A stretch of DNA of 64,000 nucleotides from Bacillota bacterium (GTDB lineage: Bacteria > Bacillota > Clostridia > Peptostreptococcales > Anaerovoracaceae): positions 1-64,000 of the forward strand of contig JALEJU010000018.1 of the NCBI GenBank assembly GCA_022769485.1. The letters run 5' to 3'. The first letter of the stretch is position 1. The number at the start of each line of letters is the position of its first letter. Under the pieces are notes generated by a model. The model saw only the letters and a list, made by a program, of their open reading frames with translations. It did no database searches and was not told where the DNA came from. Positions 42,329 through 50,412 of the stretch are shown in pieces. Position numbers and translations under genes: made by a program.

Positions 42329-43492
42329 ATGGATGTAAAACAGATGGATCGGGAGTATGTGGCGAATACTTACGCACGCTTCCCTCTGCAGATTACAAAA
42401 GGAAAAGGCTCTGTGGCGGAGGACGAGACGGGGAAGAAATATATTGATCTCTGCTCCGGAATCGCCGTGAACAGCTTTGGATTCGCAGATGATATATGGC
42501 AGAATGCCGTTGCGGCGCAGGCGGCGAAGCTGCAGCATGTCTCAAATTTATACTATACGGAGCCCTGTGCAAAGCTGGCGGAAATGCTTTGCCGGCGCAC
42601 CGGTATGAAAAAAGTTTTCTTTTCCAACTCGGGCACAGAGGCCAATGAATGCGCCATCAAGGCGGCCAGAAAATACGCTGCGGAAAAGAAAGGAAAAGAA
42701 TATTATACGATTTTAACCTTGAAAAACAGTTTTCACGGAAGAACGTACGCCGCTCTTTCCGCTACCGGACAAGATGCTCTGCATAAGGATTTTCAGCCCC
42801 TGGTTCCGGGATTTGTCTATGCGGAGGCCAATAACATTGAGGATTTAAGGGCGAAAGCGGAAGAAAATAAACTGGCCGGTATTCTCTTTGAGTGCGTACA
42901 GGGAGAAGGCGGAGTCAACGTGCTGGAACAGGCCTTTGTGGATGAAATTGCACGCCTCGGGAAAGAACGGGATATTTTGATAATGGCAGATGAGGTACAG
43001 ATTGGAAACGGCCGAAGCGGCAAGCTGTACGGGTATATGAACTACGGAATAGAGCCCGATATCGTGTCAACGGCCAAAGGGCTGGGAGGCGGACTGCCCA
43101 TCGGCGCTACGCTTTTCGGCGGGAAAGCGGAGTTTGTTTTAAAGCCGGGGGATCACGGTTCCACCTTCGGAGGCAATCCCATTTGCTGCGCAGGCGCCAT
43201 CAGCATTTTGGAACGTCTGACACCGGAGTTTCTGGATGAAGTGCAGAGAAAATCAAGATTAATTTTTCAAAAATTGCAAGGAAAAAAAGGAATTCGTTGT
43301 CTAACGGGCGTAGGCTTATTGATAGGAATCGAAACGGAAAGGCCGGCGGCAGATATTATAAATGCCTGTATGGAGCAAGGTGTTCTTACGCTGGGCGCAC
43401 ACGGGAAAATAAGACTTCTGCCGGCGCTGAACATTCCGGACACATTATTGGAAGAGGCGTTGGATGTTATTATAGCAGTTTGCGGGGAGTAG
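42329..43492 (+). CDS. argD: Acetylornithine aminotransferase family protein
   Basis: 387 residues, class III PLP aminotransferase. FFSNSGTEANECAIKAARKY, FHGRTYAALSATGQ, GILFECVQGEGGVN, IMADEVQIGNGRSGKLYGY, and the PLP lysine in STAKGLGGGLPIGA. Best match is acetylornithine/succinylornithine transaminase. No other arg gene is in the window, so use in another ornithine or lysine route remains possible. GAGGAGGGG lies before ATG. A -10-like TATAAT is at ~42239. A terminator follows. Confidence 0.9.
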   Translation: MDVKQMDREYVANTYARFPLQITKGKGSVAEDETGKKYIDLCSGIAVNSFGFADDIWQNAVAAQAAKLQHVSNLYYTEPCAKLAEMLCRRTGMKKVFFSNSGTEANECAIKAARKYAAEKKGKEYYTILTLKNSFHGRTYAALSATGQDALHKDFQPLVPGFVYAEANNIEDLRAKAEENKLAGILFECVQGEGGVNVLEQAFVDEIARLGKERDILIMADEVQIGNGRSGKLYGYMNYGIEPDIVSTAKGLGGGLPIGATLFGGKAEFVLKPGDHGSTFGGNPICCAGAISILERLTPEFLDEVQRKSRLIFQKLQGKKGIRCLTGVGLLIGIETERPAADIINACMEQGVLTLGAHGKIRLLPALNIPDTLLEEALDVIIAVCGE

Positions 43493-43510
43493 CATTGATT
43501 CTTACGGGCG

Positions 43511-43569
43511 GTTCGTGTAAAATGGTACATATTGTATTTGTATCATTTATACGAACTGCTTATTTTTTT
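43511..43569 (+). terminator. Terminator after argD
   Basis: A long imperfect inverted repeat (GTTCGTGTAAAATGGTAC with GTATCATTTATACGAAC), then TGCTTA and seven T. It ends 17 bases before the folC start. Confidence 0.8.
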
Positions 43570-43585
43570 GAAGAAAAAGGATTGT

Positions 43586-44941
43586 ATGACTTACGAAGAA
43601 ACACTGGAAAAAATACATAGTTTTTTACGCTTCGGGAGCAGATTGGGTTTACACCGAATGAAGGAGCTTCTGCGCCGTTTAGGAAACCCCGAAAGAGATC
43701 TGAACGTGATCCATGTGGCGGGAACCAACGGGAAAGGTTCCGTGAGCCGGTATCTGTACTGTGTTTTAGAAGACTGCGGATATAAAACGGGGCTGTATGC
43801 ATCGCCCTTCCTGGAGCGATTTACCGAACGGATAGAATTTCACGGAAAAGAGATTTCCCATGCAGATCTGTCTGCCTGCGGGGAATCCGTTTTTGCAGCG
43901 GTAGAAGAGATGACTGCTGACGGAAACGAATCTCCTACAGAATTTGAAGTGGTTACTGCCATCGCATTCGTTTACTTTAAGAGAAAGAAAACGGACTATG
44001 TGATTTTAGAGGTAGGACTTGGGGGAAACGGCGATTCTACCAACGTAATCGAAAAGCCCATGGCTTCCGTGATTACGTCTGTTTCTTTCGATCATATGGC
44101 GCAGCTGGGAAGCACTTTGGAAGCCATTGCCGGGGAAAAGGCAGGAATTATCAAGGTGGGATGCCCTGTAGTGTCCGGCGTTTCGGGAGATGGAGAAAAG
44201 GTATTGAAAACACGGGCAGCCGGGTTAAATGCGGATTTTGTGCGGGCGGCTGAATTGAAAATTGAGACTGTGCATTCCTCGCTGAAAGGAAGCACATTTG
44301 ATCTGGTTTGGGATACGGAGAAAGAAGGACAAAAACCGTCCATATGCGGCTTGGAAATCGGTATGGCGGGTATATATCAAATTGAGAATGCCCGCTGTGC
44401 GTACCGTACGCTTCTGCTGCTTGCGGAGCGGGGAAAGGTGCAGATTTCGGAAACGGCGCTGCGAAGCGGCTTCCTGAGAGCAAGGCAGCCGGGACGTATG
44501 GAGCTTTTATGGGACAATCCGATAATTCTTATTGACGGAGCCCATAATACGGCGGGAGCGCAGGCTCTTGCGGATTCTCTCAGGTATTATTTTCCGAAAG
44601 CGGACAAGCAGGAGAAACCATTGCGTATGCTTCTGGTTTTGGGAATGCTGGCAGATAAAGAAGTGGATAAGATGCTGGATATTTTTGCTGCGCTCCCCTG
44701 CGAGTTTGCGGCTGCAGAGCCGGACAATCCCAGAAAGCTGCCGTCTGCCCGGTTGGCTCAGAAAATGATGGAGAGACAGCCCGGGCGGAATTGCCCGGAT
44801 CTGGGAGACAGTCAGGCGGCGGCGGATTATATTTATGAGCATCGGGGAGAATATGATGTGATTATTGAAGCGGGGTCTTTGTATTTGATCGGTGCATTAA
44901 GGGGGAAAATGAACGATGGAAAAGAATGCAGAAGGGAATAA
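43586..44941 (+). CDS. folC: Folylpolyglutamate/dihydrofolate synthase
   Basis: 451 residues from ATG 43586; an in-frame ATG at 43532 lies within the argD terminator. LRFGSRLGLHRMKELL, P-loop VAGTNGKGSVSRYL, YASPFLERFTERIEF, VGLGGNGDSTNVI, SFDHMAQLGSTLEAIAGEKA (metal-binding His), and DGAHNTAGAQAL. It adds glutamate to dihydropteroate and folates. AAGG lies seven bases before ATG. It overlaps the next gene by 26 bases. Confidence 0.95.
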   Translation: MTYEETLEKIHSFLRFGSRLGLHRMKELLRRLGNPERDLNVIHVAGTNGKGSVSRYLYCVLEDCGYKTGLYASPFLERFTERIEFHGKEISHADLSACGESVFAAVEEMTADGNESPTEFEVVTAIAFVYFKRKKTDYVILEVGLGGNGDSTNVIEKPMASVITSVSFDHMAQLGSTLEAIAGEKAGIIKVGCPVVSGVSGDGEKVLKTRAAGLNADFVRAAELKIETVHSSLKGSTFDLVWDTEKEGQKPSICGLEIGMAGIYQIENARCAYRTLLLLAERGKVQISETALRSGFLRARQPGRMELLWDNPIILIDGAHNTAGAQALADSLRYYFPKADKQEKPLRMLLVLGMLADKEVDKMLDIFAALPCEFAAAEPDNPRKLPSARLAQKMMERQPGRNCPDLGDSQAAADYIYEHRGEYDVIIEAGSLYLIGALRGKMNDGKECRRE

Positions 44942-45884
44942 AGTATTATTGATTTACAATCCGCGCGCAGGAAGCGGTATGTTTCCTGCGAATCTGGATA
45001 AAATTATCGAAGCGTTTCAGTCCTGCGGTCAGTTTGTGCACCCGGTTCGGGGAGGGACGCCGGAACTGCTGGACGAAGTATTTGGGAGGATTAATCCGGA
45101 TGACTACTGCAAAGTGATTGCGGCAGGCGGCGATGGTACTTTGAATTTGGTGGTCAACGCTATGATCCGAAACGGGATCAACCTGCCTATGGGGATTTTT
45201 CCGGCGGGAACGGCTAACGACTACGCATATTATTTTGATATTCCCCGCGAGATTAACGGAATGCTGGAAATTGCCACGGGGAACCATACTACAGATGCGG
45301 ATGTATGTATGGTAAACGGAGAAAAGTATTACATCAACGTGCTGGCGCTGGGAAATCTGGTGGACGTGAGCCAGAAAACCGACCCGAATCTGAAGAACAC
45401 GCTGGGGTTGGTAGCGTATTACCTGCGGGCTTTGGCGGAATTGACCAAAATTGAACCGTTTCCCGTTACAATCGAAAGCGAGGAATTCAGCGGGACGGAA
45501 AGCATTTATTTTATGATCGCTATGAACGGGCGGTCTGCAGGCGGGTTTCGGCGGATTGCCGAGGAAGCAGCGATCAACGATGGACTGGTGGATGTGATTT
45601 TATTTAAAGAACTGCCCAGTCTCGTGGAACTTCCGCAGCTGCTTTTAAATTTGATGCAGGGCAACTATATTGAAAATAAGAATGTGCTCTTTTTCCAGAC
45701 GGCGAAAGTGCGTTTGTCGTCCGATCGTCCTATTGTAACGGACACGGATGGAGAACAGGGGCCGAATCTTCCTATCGTGCTGGAAGTGCTGGAAAAAAAG
45801 CTGAAAATATTAACCAGAGAGGACGATATGGAGGGTGCAGTAAGTTCTCATGTGCTTCCCGGAATTATTTGGAAGGATAAATAG
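44916..45884 (+). CDS. Diacylglycerol/lipid kinase family protein
   Basis: 322 residues. VLLIYNPRAGSGMFPANLDK, IAAGGDGTLNLVVNAM (the GGDGT nucleotide motif), MGIFPAGTANDYA, and NDGLVDVILFKELP are the YegS/DgkB-like lipid kinase family marks. It likely phosphorylates diacylglycerol or a related lipid, recycling it to phosphatidate. Its start lies inside the folC end (26-base overlap), implying coupled translation. Confidence 0.9.
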   Translation: MEKNAEGNKVLLIYNPRAGSGMFPANLDKIIEAFQSCGQFVHPVRGGTPELLDEVFGRINPDDYCKVIAAGGDGTLNLVVNAMIRNGINLPMGIFPAGTANDYAYYFDIPREINGMLEIATGNHTTDADVCMVNGEKYYINVLALGNLVDVSQKTDPNLKNTLGLVAYYLRALAELTKIEPFPVTIESEEFSGTESIYFMIAMNGRSAGGFRRIAEEAAINDGLVDVILFKELPSLVELPQLLLNLMQGNYIENKNVLFFQTAKVRLSSDRPIVTDTDGEQGPNLPIVLEVLEKKLKILTREDDMEGAVSSHVLPGIIWKDK

Positions 45885-45900
45885 GAAAGGAATTGAGTTG

Positions 45901-46830
45901 ATGTATGATGTAATAATCATCGGCGGCGGCCCCGCCGGGTTATCGGCAGGTTTATATGCGGGAAGAGCTGCGTTGAAAACTCTCCTGATTGAAAAATCCG
46001 CCGTAGGAGGCCAGATACTTCAGACAGCCGAAATCGATAATTATCCCGGCTCCCCGGAAGAAGAGTCCGGGAGCAGCTTGATCGGACGCATGAAGGAGCA
46101 GGCGCAGCGCTTCGGGATTGAAACGGTATTTGATGAGGTTACGGATGTTGAACCGGAAGGCGCGGTTAAGAAGGTTATCGGCCGAAAGGGTGTTTATGAA
46201 GGAAAAACCGTAATCATAGCCGGCGGAGCTTCGCCGGCTAAACTGGGATGCCCGGGGGAAGCGGAGCTTACCGGTCAGGGGGTTTCTTATTGCGCTACCT
46301 GTGACGGTGCGTTTTTCAGCGGCCTGGAGGTTTATGTAGTGGGCGGCGGCGATGCGGCTGTAGAAGAGGCAATTTATTTGACCCGTTTCGCTCGAAAGGT
46401 TACCGTTATCCATCGCCGGGATGCTCTGCGGGCAGCGAAAACCATACAGGAAAAGGCGTTCGCCAATGAAAAAATTCATTTTTTATGGGATTCGGTTGTA
46501 ACCGGGCTGGAAGGCCAGGGGATGCTGGAGGCGATCACGGTAAAGAATGTAAAGAGCGGAGAAGAGACCCGGATAGAGGCGGATCCAAACGACGGCCTTT
46601 TCGGTTTGTTTGTATTCATCGGGTTTATTCCCAAGTCAGAGCTTTATAAAGGAAAGCTGAAAATGGAAGATGGCTATATTCTTACGGATGAAAATATGCA
46701 GACCAGCGTGCCGGGAGTTTTTGCAGCCGGCGACATTCGCAGGAAGAGTCTTCGGCAGGTGGTTACCGCAGCCGCGGACGGTGCGATTGCGGCGGTTCAA
46801 GCAGGAAAGTATATCGAAGAGGCAGAATAA
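45901..46830 (+). CDS. trxB: Thioredoxin reductase
   Basis: 309 residues from ATG 45901. FAD site IIIGGGPAGLSAGLYAGRA, redox pair C-A-T-C in SYCATCDGAFF, NAD(P) site VVGGGDAAVEEAIYL, and GVFAAGDIRRKSLRQVVTA at the C-terminus. It passes electrons from NAD(P)H to thioredoxin. GGAAAGGA lies ~10 bases upstream. Only 16 bases separate it from the lipid kinase gene, so folC, kinase and trxB probably form one transcript. A bidirectional terminator follows. Confidence 0.95.
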   Translation: MYDVIIIGGGPAGLSAGLYAGRAALKTLLIEKSAVGGQILQTAEIDNYPGSPEEESGSSLIGRMKEQAQRFGIETVFDEVTDVEPEGAVKKVIGRKGVYEGKTVIIAGGASPAKLGCPGEAELTGQGVSYCATCDGAFFSGLEVYVVGGGDAAVEEAIYLTRFARKVTVIHRRDALRAAKTIQEKAFANEKIHFLWDSVVTGLEGQGMLEAITVKNVKSGEETRIEADPNDGLFGLFVFIGFIPKSELYKGKLKMEDGYILTDENMQTSVPGVFAAGDIRRKSLRQVVTAAADGAIAAVQAGKYIEEAE

Positions 46831-46875
46831 AAAAGGAGCTTTTTGCAGAAATTTTTTCTGTAAAAAGCTCCTTTT
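46831..46875. terminator. Bidirectional terminator
   Basis: AAAAGGAGCTTTTTGCAGAA pairs with its complement ending AAAAAGCTCCTTTT, around CAGAAATTTTTTCTG. It lies between convergent trxB and the SSB-like gene and has T runs on both strands. Confidence 0.85.
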
Positions 46876-46960
46876 GTCCGTTTTTGGAGAATTCTTGAAA
46901 TTTGAACCGTGGGCGCATTTTCTACTTGATGTTCGCCATGCTGTGCATGGAATCCGGGTC

Positions 46961-47581
46961 TTACACGCACACGTCGATTTTCAAAAGGGAGACTTCGTAA
47001 GCGGTCTTAATGGTAATTTCCCCTTCTTCATCCCGCTTGCGGTATTCTCTGCTTTGGATGCGCCCCTGAATCAGAACCTTTGTGCCCACGTCCAGCGTTC
47101 CGGCATAACGGGCATTTCTTCCCCAGGCGATGCAGGGAATATAGTCGGATTTATTGTACATGCGGTTTACGGCCAGCATGAGATCGCAGATTTCCCTGCC
47201 CAGCGGGGAAACACGAACCATGGGAGGTTTGCAGAGGTATCCTTCCAGGAGAATGTGATTTTCATCCTCCTCTTCTGTTTCCGCAGGAAAAAATTCCTTG
47301 GCGAAGACCAGGATGTTCAGCTTGTTGCGCCCTTCCGCAAATTCGTTATAAGTCCGAATCTGCCCCTGTACGCATACCCGCTGGCCGGGGGTGGGGAATT
47401 CATCGCAGATCAGGTGATCCGAGATGAGAATTCGAATTTGATCCTGGTATCCGCTGCGCCGCTCAATTCCTAAAAGAAAAATGTAAAAGGATTCTCCATA
47501 GGATTTATGGCTGAATTCCGGCTGGCTGAGAACCAGCCCTGAGAGTTCTGCTTGATTTGTAATCTCCAGATGGTTTTCCAC
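46961..47581 (-). CDS. SSB-like protein with two OB folds
   Basis: 206 residues, GTG start nine bases after GGGAGG. Two halves each look like a single-stranded-DNA-binding OB domain: ~8-95 (ELSGLVLSQPEFSHKSYGES, VCVQGQIRTYNEF) and ~108-206 (LLEGYLCKPPMVRVSPLGRE, YIPCIAWGRNARYAGTLDVG, KVLIQGRIQSREYRKRD). There is no acidic C-terminal tip like that of housekeeping SSB, so it is a variant paralogue. The role in DNA metabolism is inferred. It follows the deacetylase gene by 17 bases, on the same strand. Confidence 0.75.
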   Translation of the reverse strand: MENHLEITNQAELSGLVLSQPEFSHKSYGESFYIFLLGIERRSGYQDQIRILISDHLICDEFPTPGQRVCVQGQIRTYNEFAEGRNKLNILVFAKEFFPAETEEEDENHILLEGYLCKPPMVRVSPLGREICDLMLAVNRMYNKSDYIPCIAWGRNARYAGTLDVGTKVLIQGRIQSREYRKRDEEGEITIKTAYEVSLLKIDVCV

Positions 47582-47598
47582 GATACTGTCCTCCCGTG

Positions 47599-48384
47599 TT
47601 AATGATTGGAAATTTGCTTTCCCGTATTGTCGATTTCATAATTATCTTTGTAAATCAGCTGCCCGATAGGTACGATTTCATATTCCTGCGCCTGCAGTTC
47701 TTTCAGGATCACAGGAAGATATTCTTCCACCCGTTCCGCGTTGTTGTGAAAGAGAATGATGGATCCGGGTTCGGCTTTTGATGTGACTCGCTGCACAATT
47801 TCTTCCGTGGAGAGATCCTTCCAGTCGAGGCTGTCTACGGACCACTGAATGACCTGATAACCGGAATCCCGGCAGGCTTCGATTACATGATTATCGTAGG
47901 CTCCGAAGGGCGGACGGAACAGAGTGGGAGCCGTTCCGGTAAGTTTTTCGATGCGTGAGCCGGCAGTGTTCAATTCTTTTTTGATTTGCTCCGAAGAAAG
48001 TTCTGTCATATTCGGATGTGTAGAAGAGTGATTTCCAAGCTCATGTCCCCGGGCATGAATTTCCTTTACGTCTTCCGGAAATTTTTCCGCCCAGAAGTCC
48101 ACCAGAAAAAAGGTAGTTTTGACCTTGTATTCATCCAGAATATCCAGAATCGGTTTTGTATGCTCATTGCCCCAGGCTGCATCAAAACTGATGGAGAGCT
48201 GCTTTTTTTGGGTATCAACGCAGTAGACAGGAAGCTTTCGCCCTTCGATGGCGGCGATCAGCGAGCTGGGGAGAAATCCCGTGTCTTCAGGCGGAATGCC
48301 CAAATCTGCCAGCAGGCTGCCGGCTACAGCGCTGATTAAGATGGCAAATACCAGGCAGGCGGTCAGCAGTTTTCTTTTCAGCAT
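47599..48384 (-). CDS. Polysaccharide deacetylase, PdaB-like
   Basis: 261 residues with an N-terminal signal/anchor (LLTACLVFAILISAVAGSLL). NodB-homology motifs: SFDAAWGNEHT (replacing TFDDG, as in sporulation deacetylases of this branch), HELGNHSSTHPNM (metal His), RPPFGAYDNHV, QWSVDSLDWKDLS, SIILFHN. It removes acetyl groups from peptidoglycan or another glycan outside the membrane. First gene of a two-gene minus-strand unit with the SSB-like protein. A spore-cortex role is possible but not shown. Confidence 0.88.
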   Translation of the reverse strand: MLKRKLLTACLVFAILISAVAGSLLADLGIPPEDTGFLPSSLIAAIEGRKLPVYCVDTQKKQLSISFDAAWGNEHTKPILDILDEYKVKTTFFLVDFWAEKFPEDVKEIHARGHELGNHSSTHPNMTELSSEQIKKELNTAGSRIEKLTGTAPTLFRPPFGAYDNHVIEACRDSGYQVIQWSVDSLDWKDLSTEEIVQRVTSKAEPGSIILFHNNAERVEEYLPVILKELQAQEYEIVPIGQLIYKDNYEIDNTGKQISNH

Positions 48385-48512
48385 AAATCTCAGTCCTTTC
48401 TTTCCGGGCCGCTTCCCGGACTGTTGCAGACCGGATGAAATCGGCCATATAATCCATTTCTATTCGCTCTTGTTTTTTCTTATGTCAACAGGAAGCCGTC
48501 GGGGAATAAAAA

Positions 48513-48541
48513 TTGCATTTGTTTTTTTCATGTGATAAAAT
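48513..48541 (+). promoter_or_regulatory. Promoter of plsX-rnc-smc-ftsY
   Basis: TTGCAT (48513-48518), 17 bases, TAAAAT (48536-48541). The ~135-base leader contains AACCCGCCGGGTT-like palindromic pieces and a T run near 48660. No FapR-type operator is seen. The rest of 48385-48683 holds nothing recognisable. Confidence 0.7.
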
Positions 48542-48683
48542 TAACCATTAAAATAAAAAGGAAAACGAGCATTTCGGGTTTTGCTTGAAACGTAAAGAAG
48601 GTTTGCTCATACCCGCCGGGTTTAAGTTTTTGTCTTTATAAACCAACCGCGGCAGGGGTTTTTTATAAAATGGAGGGAATGAC

Positions 48684-49697
48684 ATGCGGATAGCGGTAGA
48701 CGGCATGGGCGGCGATAACGCTCCTGCGGAAATTGTAAAAGGATGCGTGCAGGCAGCGGCGCTGATTAAAGACGACATTTATCTGGTAGGCAAATCCGGC
48801 TTGCTGGAGAAAGAATTGAAAAAATATAAATTCAACAGGGAGCAGATTCATATCGTTCATGCCCCGGACGTTATCGAAAACGAAGACGCGCCGGTACGGG
48901 CTGTTCGGACGAAGAAAGAGTCCTCTATGGTGGTGGGACTGAATATGGTAAAAAGCGGCGAGGCGGATCTTTTTATTTCCGCGGGAAATACGGGAGCGCT
49001 GATGGCGGGAAGCTTGTTTATTTTAGGACGGATCCAGGGCATTGACCGGCCGGCGATCGCAGCAACCTATCCCATTCTCGGGAAGGGAGTTTCCCTTCTG
49101 GTGGATTCCGGCGCCAACGCGGAGTGCAAACCTAACAATTTATTAGAATTTGCCACCATGGGCAGCATCTACATGGAAAAGGTACTGGGAATAAAAAACC
49201 CAAAAGTAGGGCTTGTTAATATCGGGGCGGAAGAGTCAAAAGGAACGACAGTTCTGAAAGCCGCATATGAACTGCTGTCCAAAAGCAACCTTAATTTCAG
49301 AGGAAATCTGGAAGCGAGGAATGTTCCAAAAGGGAATGCGGATGTAATCGTCTGCGACGGTTTTACGGGAAATGTAATTTTAAAGCTTACCGAGGGACTG
49401 GCCTGGAACATACTGAAGCTGATAAAAGGCAAATTCACCGCAGGGTTTATTCCCAAGATGGGTGCGGCGCTTTTAGCGGGCAAGCTGAAAGAACTCAAAA
49501 ATGAATTTGATTATTCGGAATACGGCGGAGCTCCGATTTTGGGCGTAAAGGGCGCTGTTGTAAAAATGCATGGTTCATCTATGGCTAACGGTGTAAAAAA
49601 TACGATTTTGAAAGGAATTCCGTTTGCAGAAAATAATGTGGTTCAAATCATCCAGAATTCTGTTCTGGAACTGGAGGAAATTGTAATAAGTGAATAG
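48684..49697 (+). CDS. plsX: Phosphate acyltransferase PlsX
   Basis: 337 residues. RIAVDGMGGDNAPAEIVKGC, FISAGNTGALMAGS, LVDSGANAECKP, NIGAEESKGTT, VCDGFTGNVILKLTEGL, EYGGAPILGVKGAVVKMHGS. It makes acyl-phosphate from acyl-ACP for phosphatidate synthesis. GGAGGG lies before ATG. Its stop overlaps rnc by eight bases. acpP, often found between the two in other Bacillota, is absent. Confidence 0.97.
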   Translation: MRIAVDGMGGDNAPAEIVKGCVQAAALIKDDIYLVGKSGLLEKELKKYKFNREQIHIVHAPDVIENEDAPVRAVRTKKESSMVVGLNMVKSGEADLFISAGNTGALMAGSLFILGRIQGIDRPAIAATYPILGKGVSLLVDSGANAECKPNNLLEFATMGSIYMEKVLGIKNPKVGLVNIGAEESKGTTVLKAAYELLSKSNLNFRGNLEARNVPKGNADVIVCDGFTGNVILKLTEGLAWNILKLIKGKFTAGFIPKMGAALLAGKLKELKNEFDYSEYGGAPILGVKGAVVKMHGSSMANGVKNTILKGIPFAENNVVQIIQNSVLELEEIVISE

Positions 49698-50370
49698 TGA
49701 AAAATTAAGTGAGCAAATCGGGTATACGTTTCAAAACCCGGAACTTTTGAGAAATGCGTTGACTCACAGTTCATACACAAATGAAAAAGGCCACAGCGGC
49801 TTTAAAGATAACGAGAGACTGGAATTTCTCGGGGATGCTGTTTTTGACGCGGTTATCAGCGAGTATCTGTATGAAAAGCTGGAGGATGTGGAAGAAGGAA
49901 AACTGACCAAGCTTCGTGCGCTTATCGTCTGCGAGCGTTCTTTGGCAGATCGGGCAGAGCGTTTTCGGATCGGAGACTACCTTTATTTGGGAAAGGGAGA
50001 AGAACATACCGGAGGTCGCAAGCGGGTTTCTATTATTGCAGATGCTACAGAGGCCTTAATCGGGGCGGTATTTCTGGATGGCGGATGGGATTCCGCTAAG
50101 GATATGGTGCTTCGAAACTTTATGCCTGTTATCGAGGATGCTCTGGCCGGAAAGCTGAGCAGAGACTATAAAACCGAACTCCAGGAGATGTACCAGCAGA
50201 GAGGCAGCATGGAGATTCGGTATGCTACGGTGCGGGAAGAAGGCCCTGATCATTGCAAAATTTTCACAATAGGGCTTTGGATGAACGGAGAAAAAGTAAG
50301 CGAGGGTTCCGGAAGAACGAAAAAAGAAGCGGAGCAGAATGCGGCAAAGGCCGCTTTGAAACGGGAGTAG
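49690..50370 (+). CDS. rnc: Ribonuclease III
   Basis: 226 residues, GTG start 11 bases after GGAGG inside the plsX end. RNase III signature DNERLEFLGDAVFDAVISEY, then IADATEALIGAVFLDGGW (second acidic site). C-terminal dsRNA-binding domain at ~150-226 (DYKTELQEMYQQRG, EGSGRTKKEAEQNAAKAAL). It processes rRNA and double-stranded RNA. Confidence 0.97.
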   Translation: MNSEKLSEQIGYTFQNPELLRNALTHSSYTNEKGHSGFKDNERLEFLGDAVFDAVISEYLYEKLEDVEEGKLTKLRALIVCERSLADRAERFRIGDYLYLGKGEEHTGGRKRVSIIADATEALIGAVFLDGGWDSAKDMVLRNFMPVIEDALAGKLSRDYKTELQEMYQQRGSMEIRYATVREEGPDHCKIFTIGLWMNGEKVSEGSGRTKKEAEQNAAKAALKRE

Positions 50371-50412
50371 TTCAGTATGCATTCTCGTATGTTCGCGTGC
50401 GAAAGATGAGGG

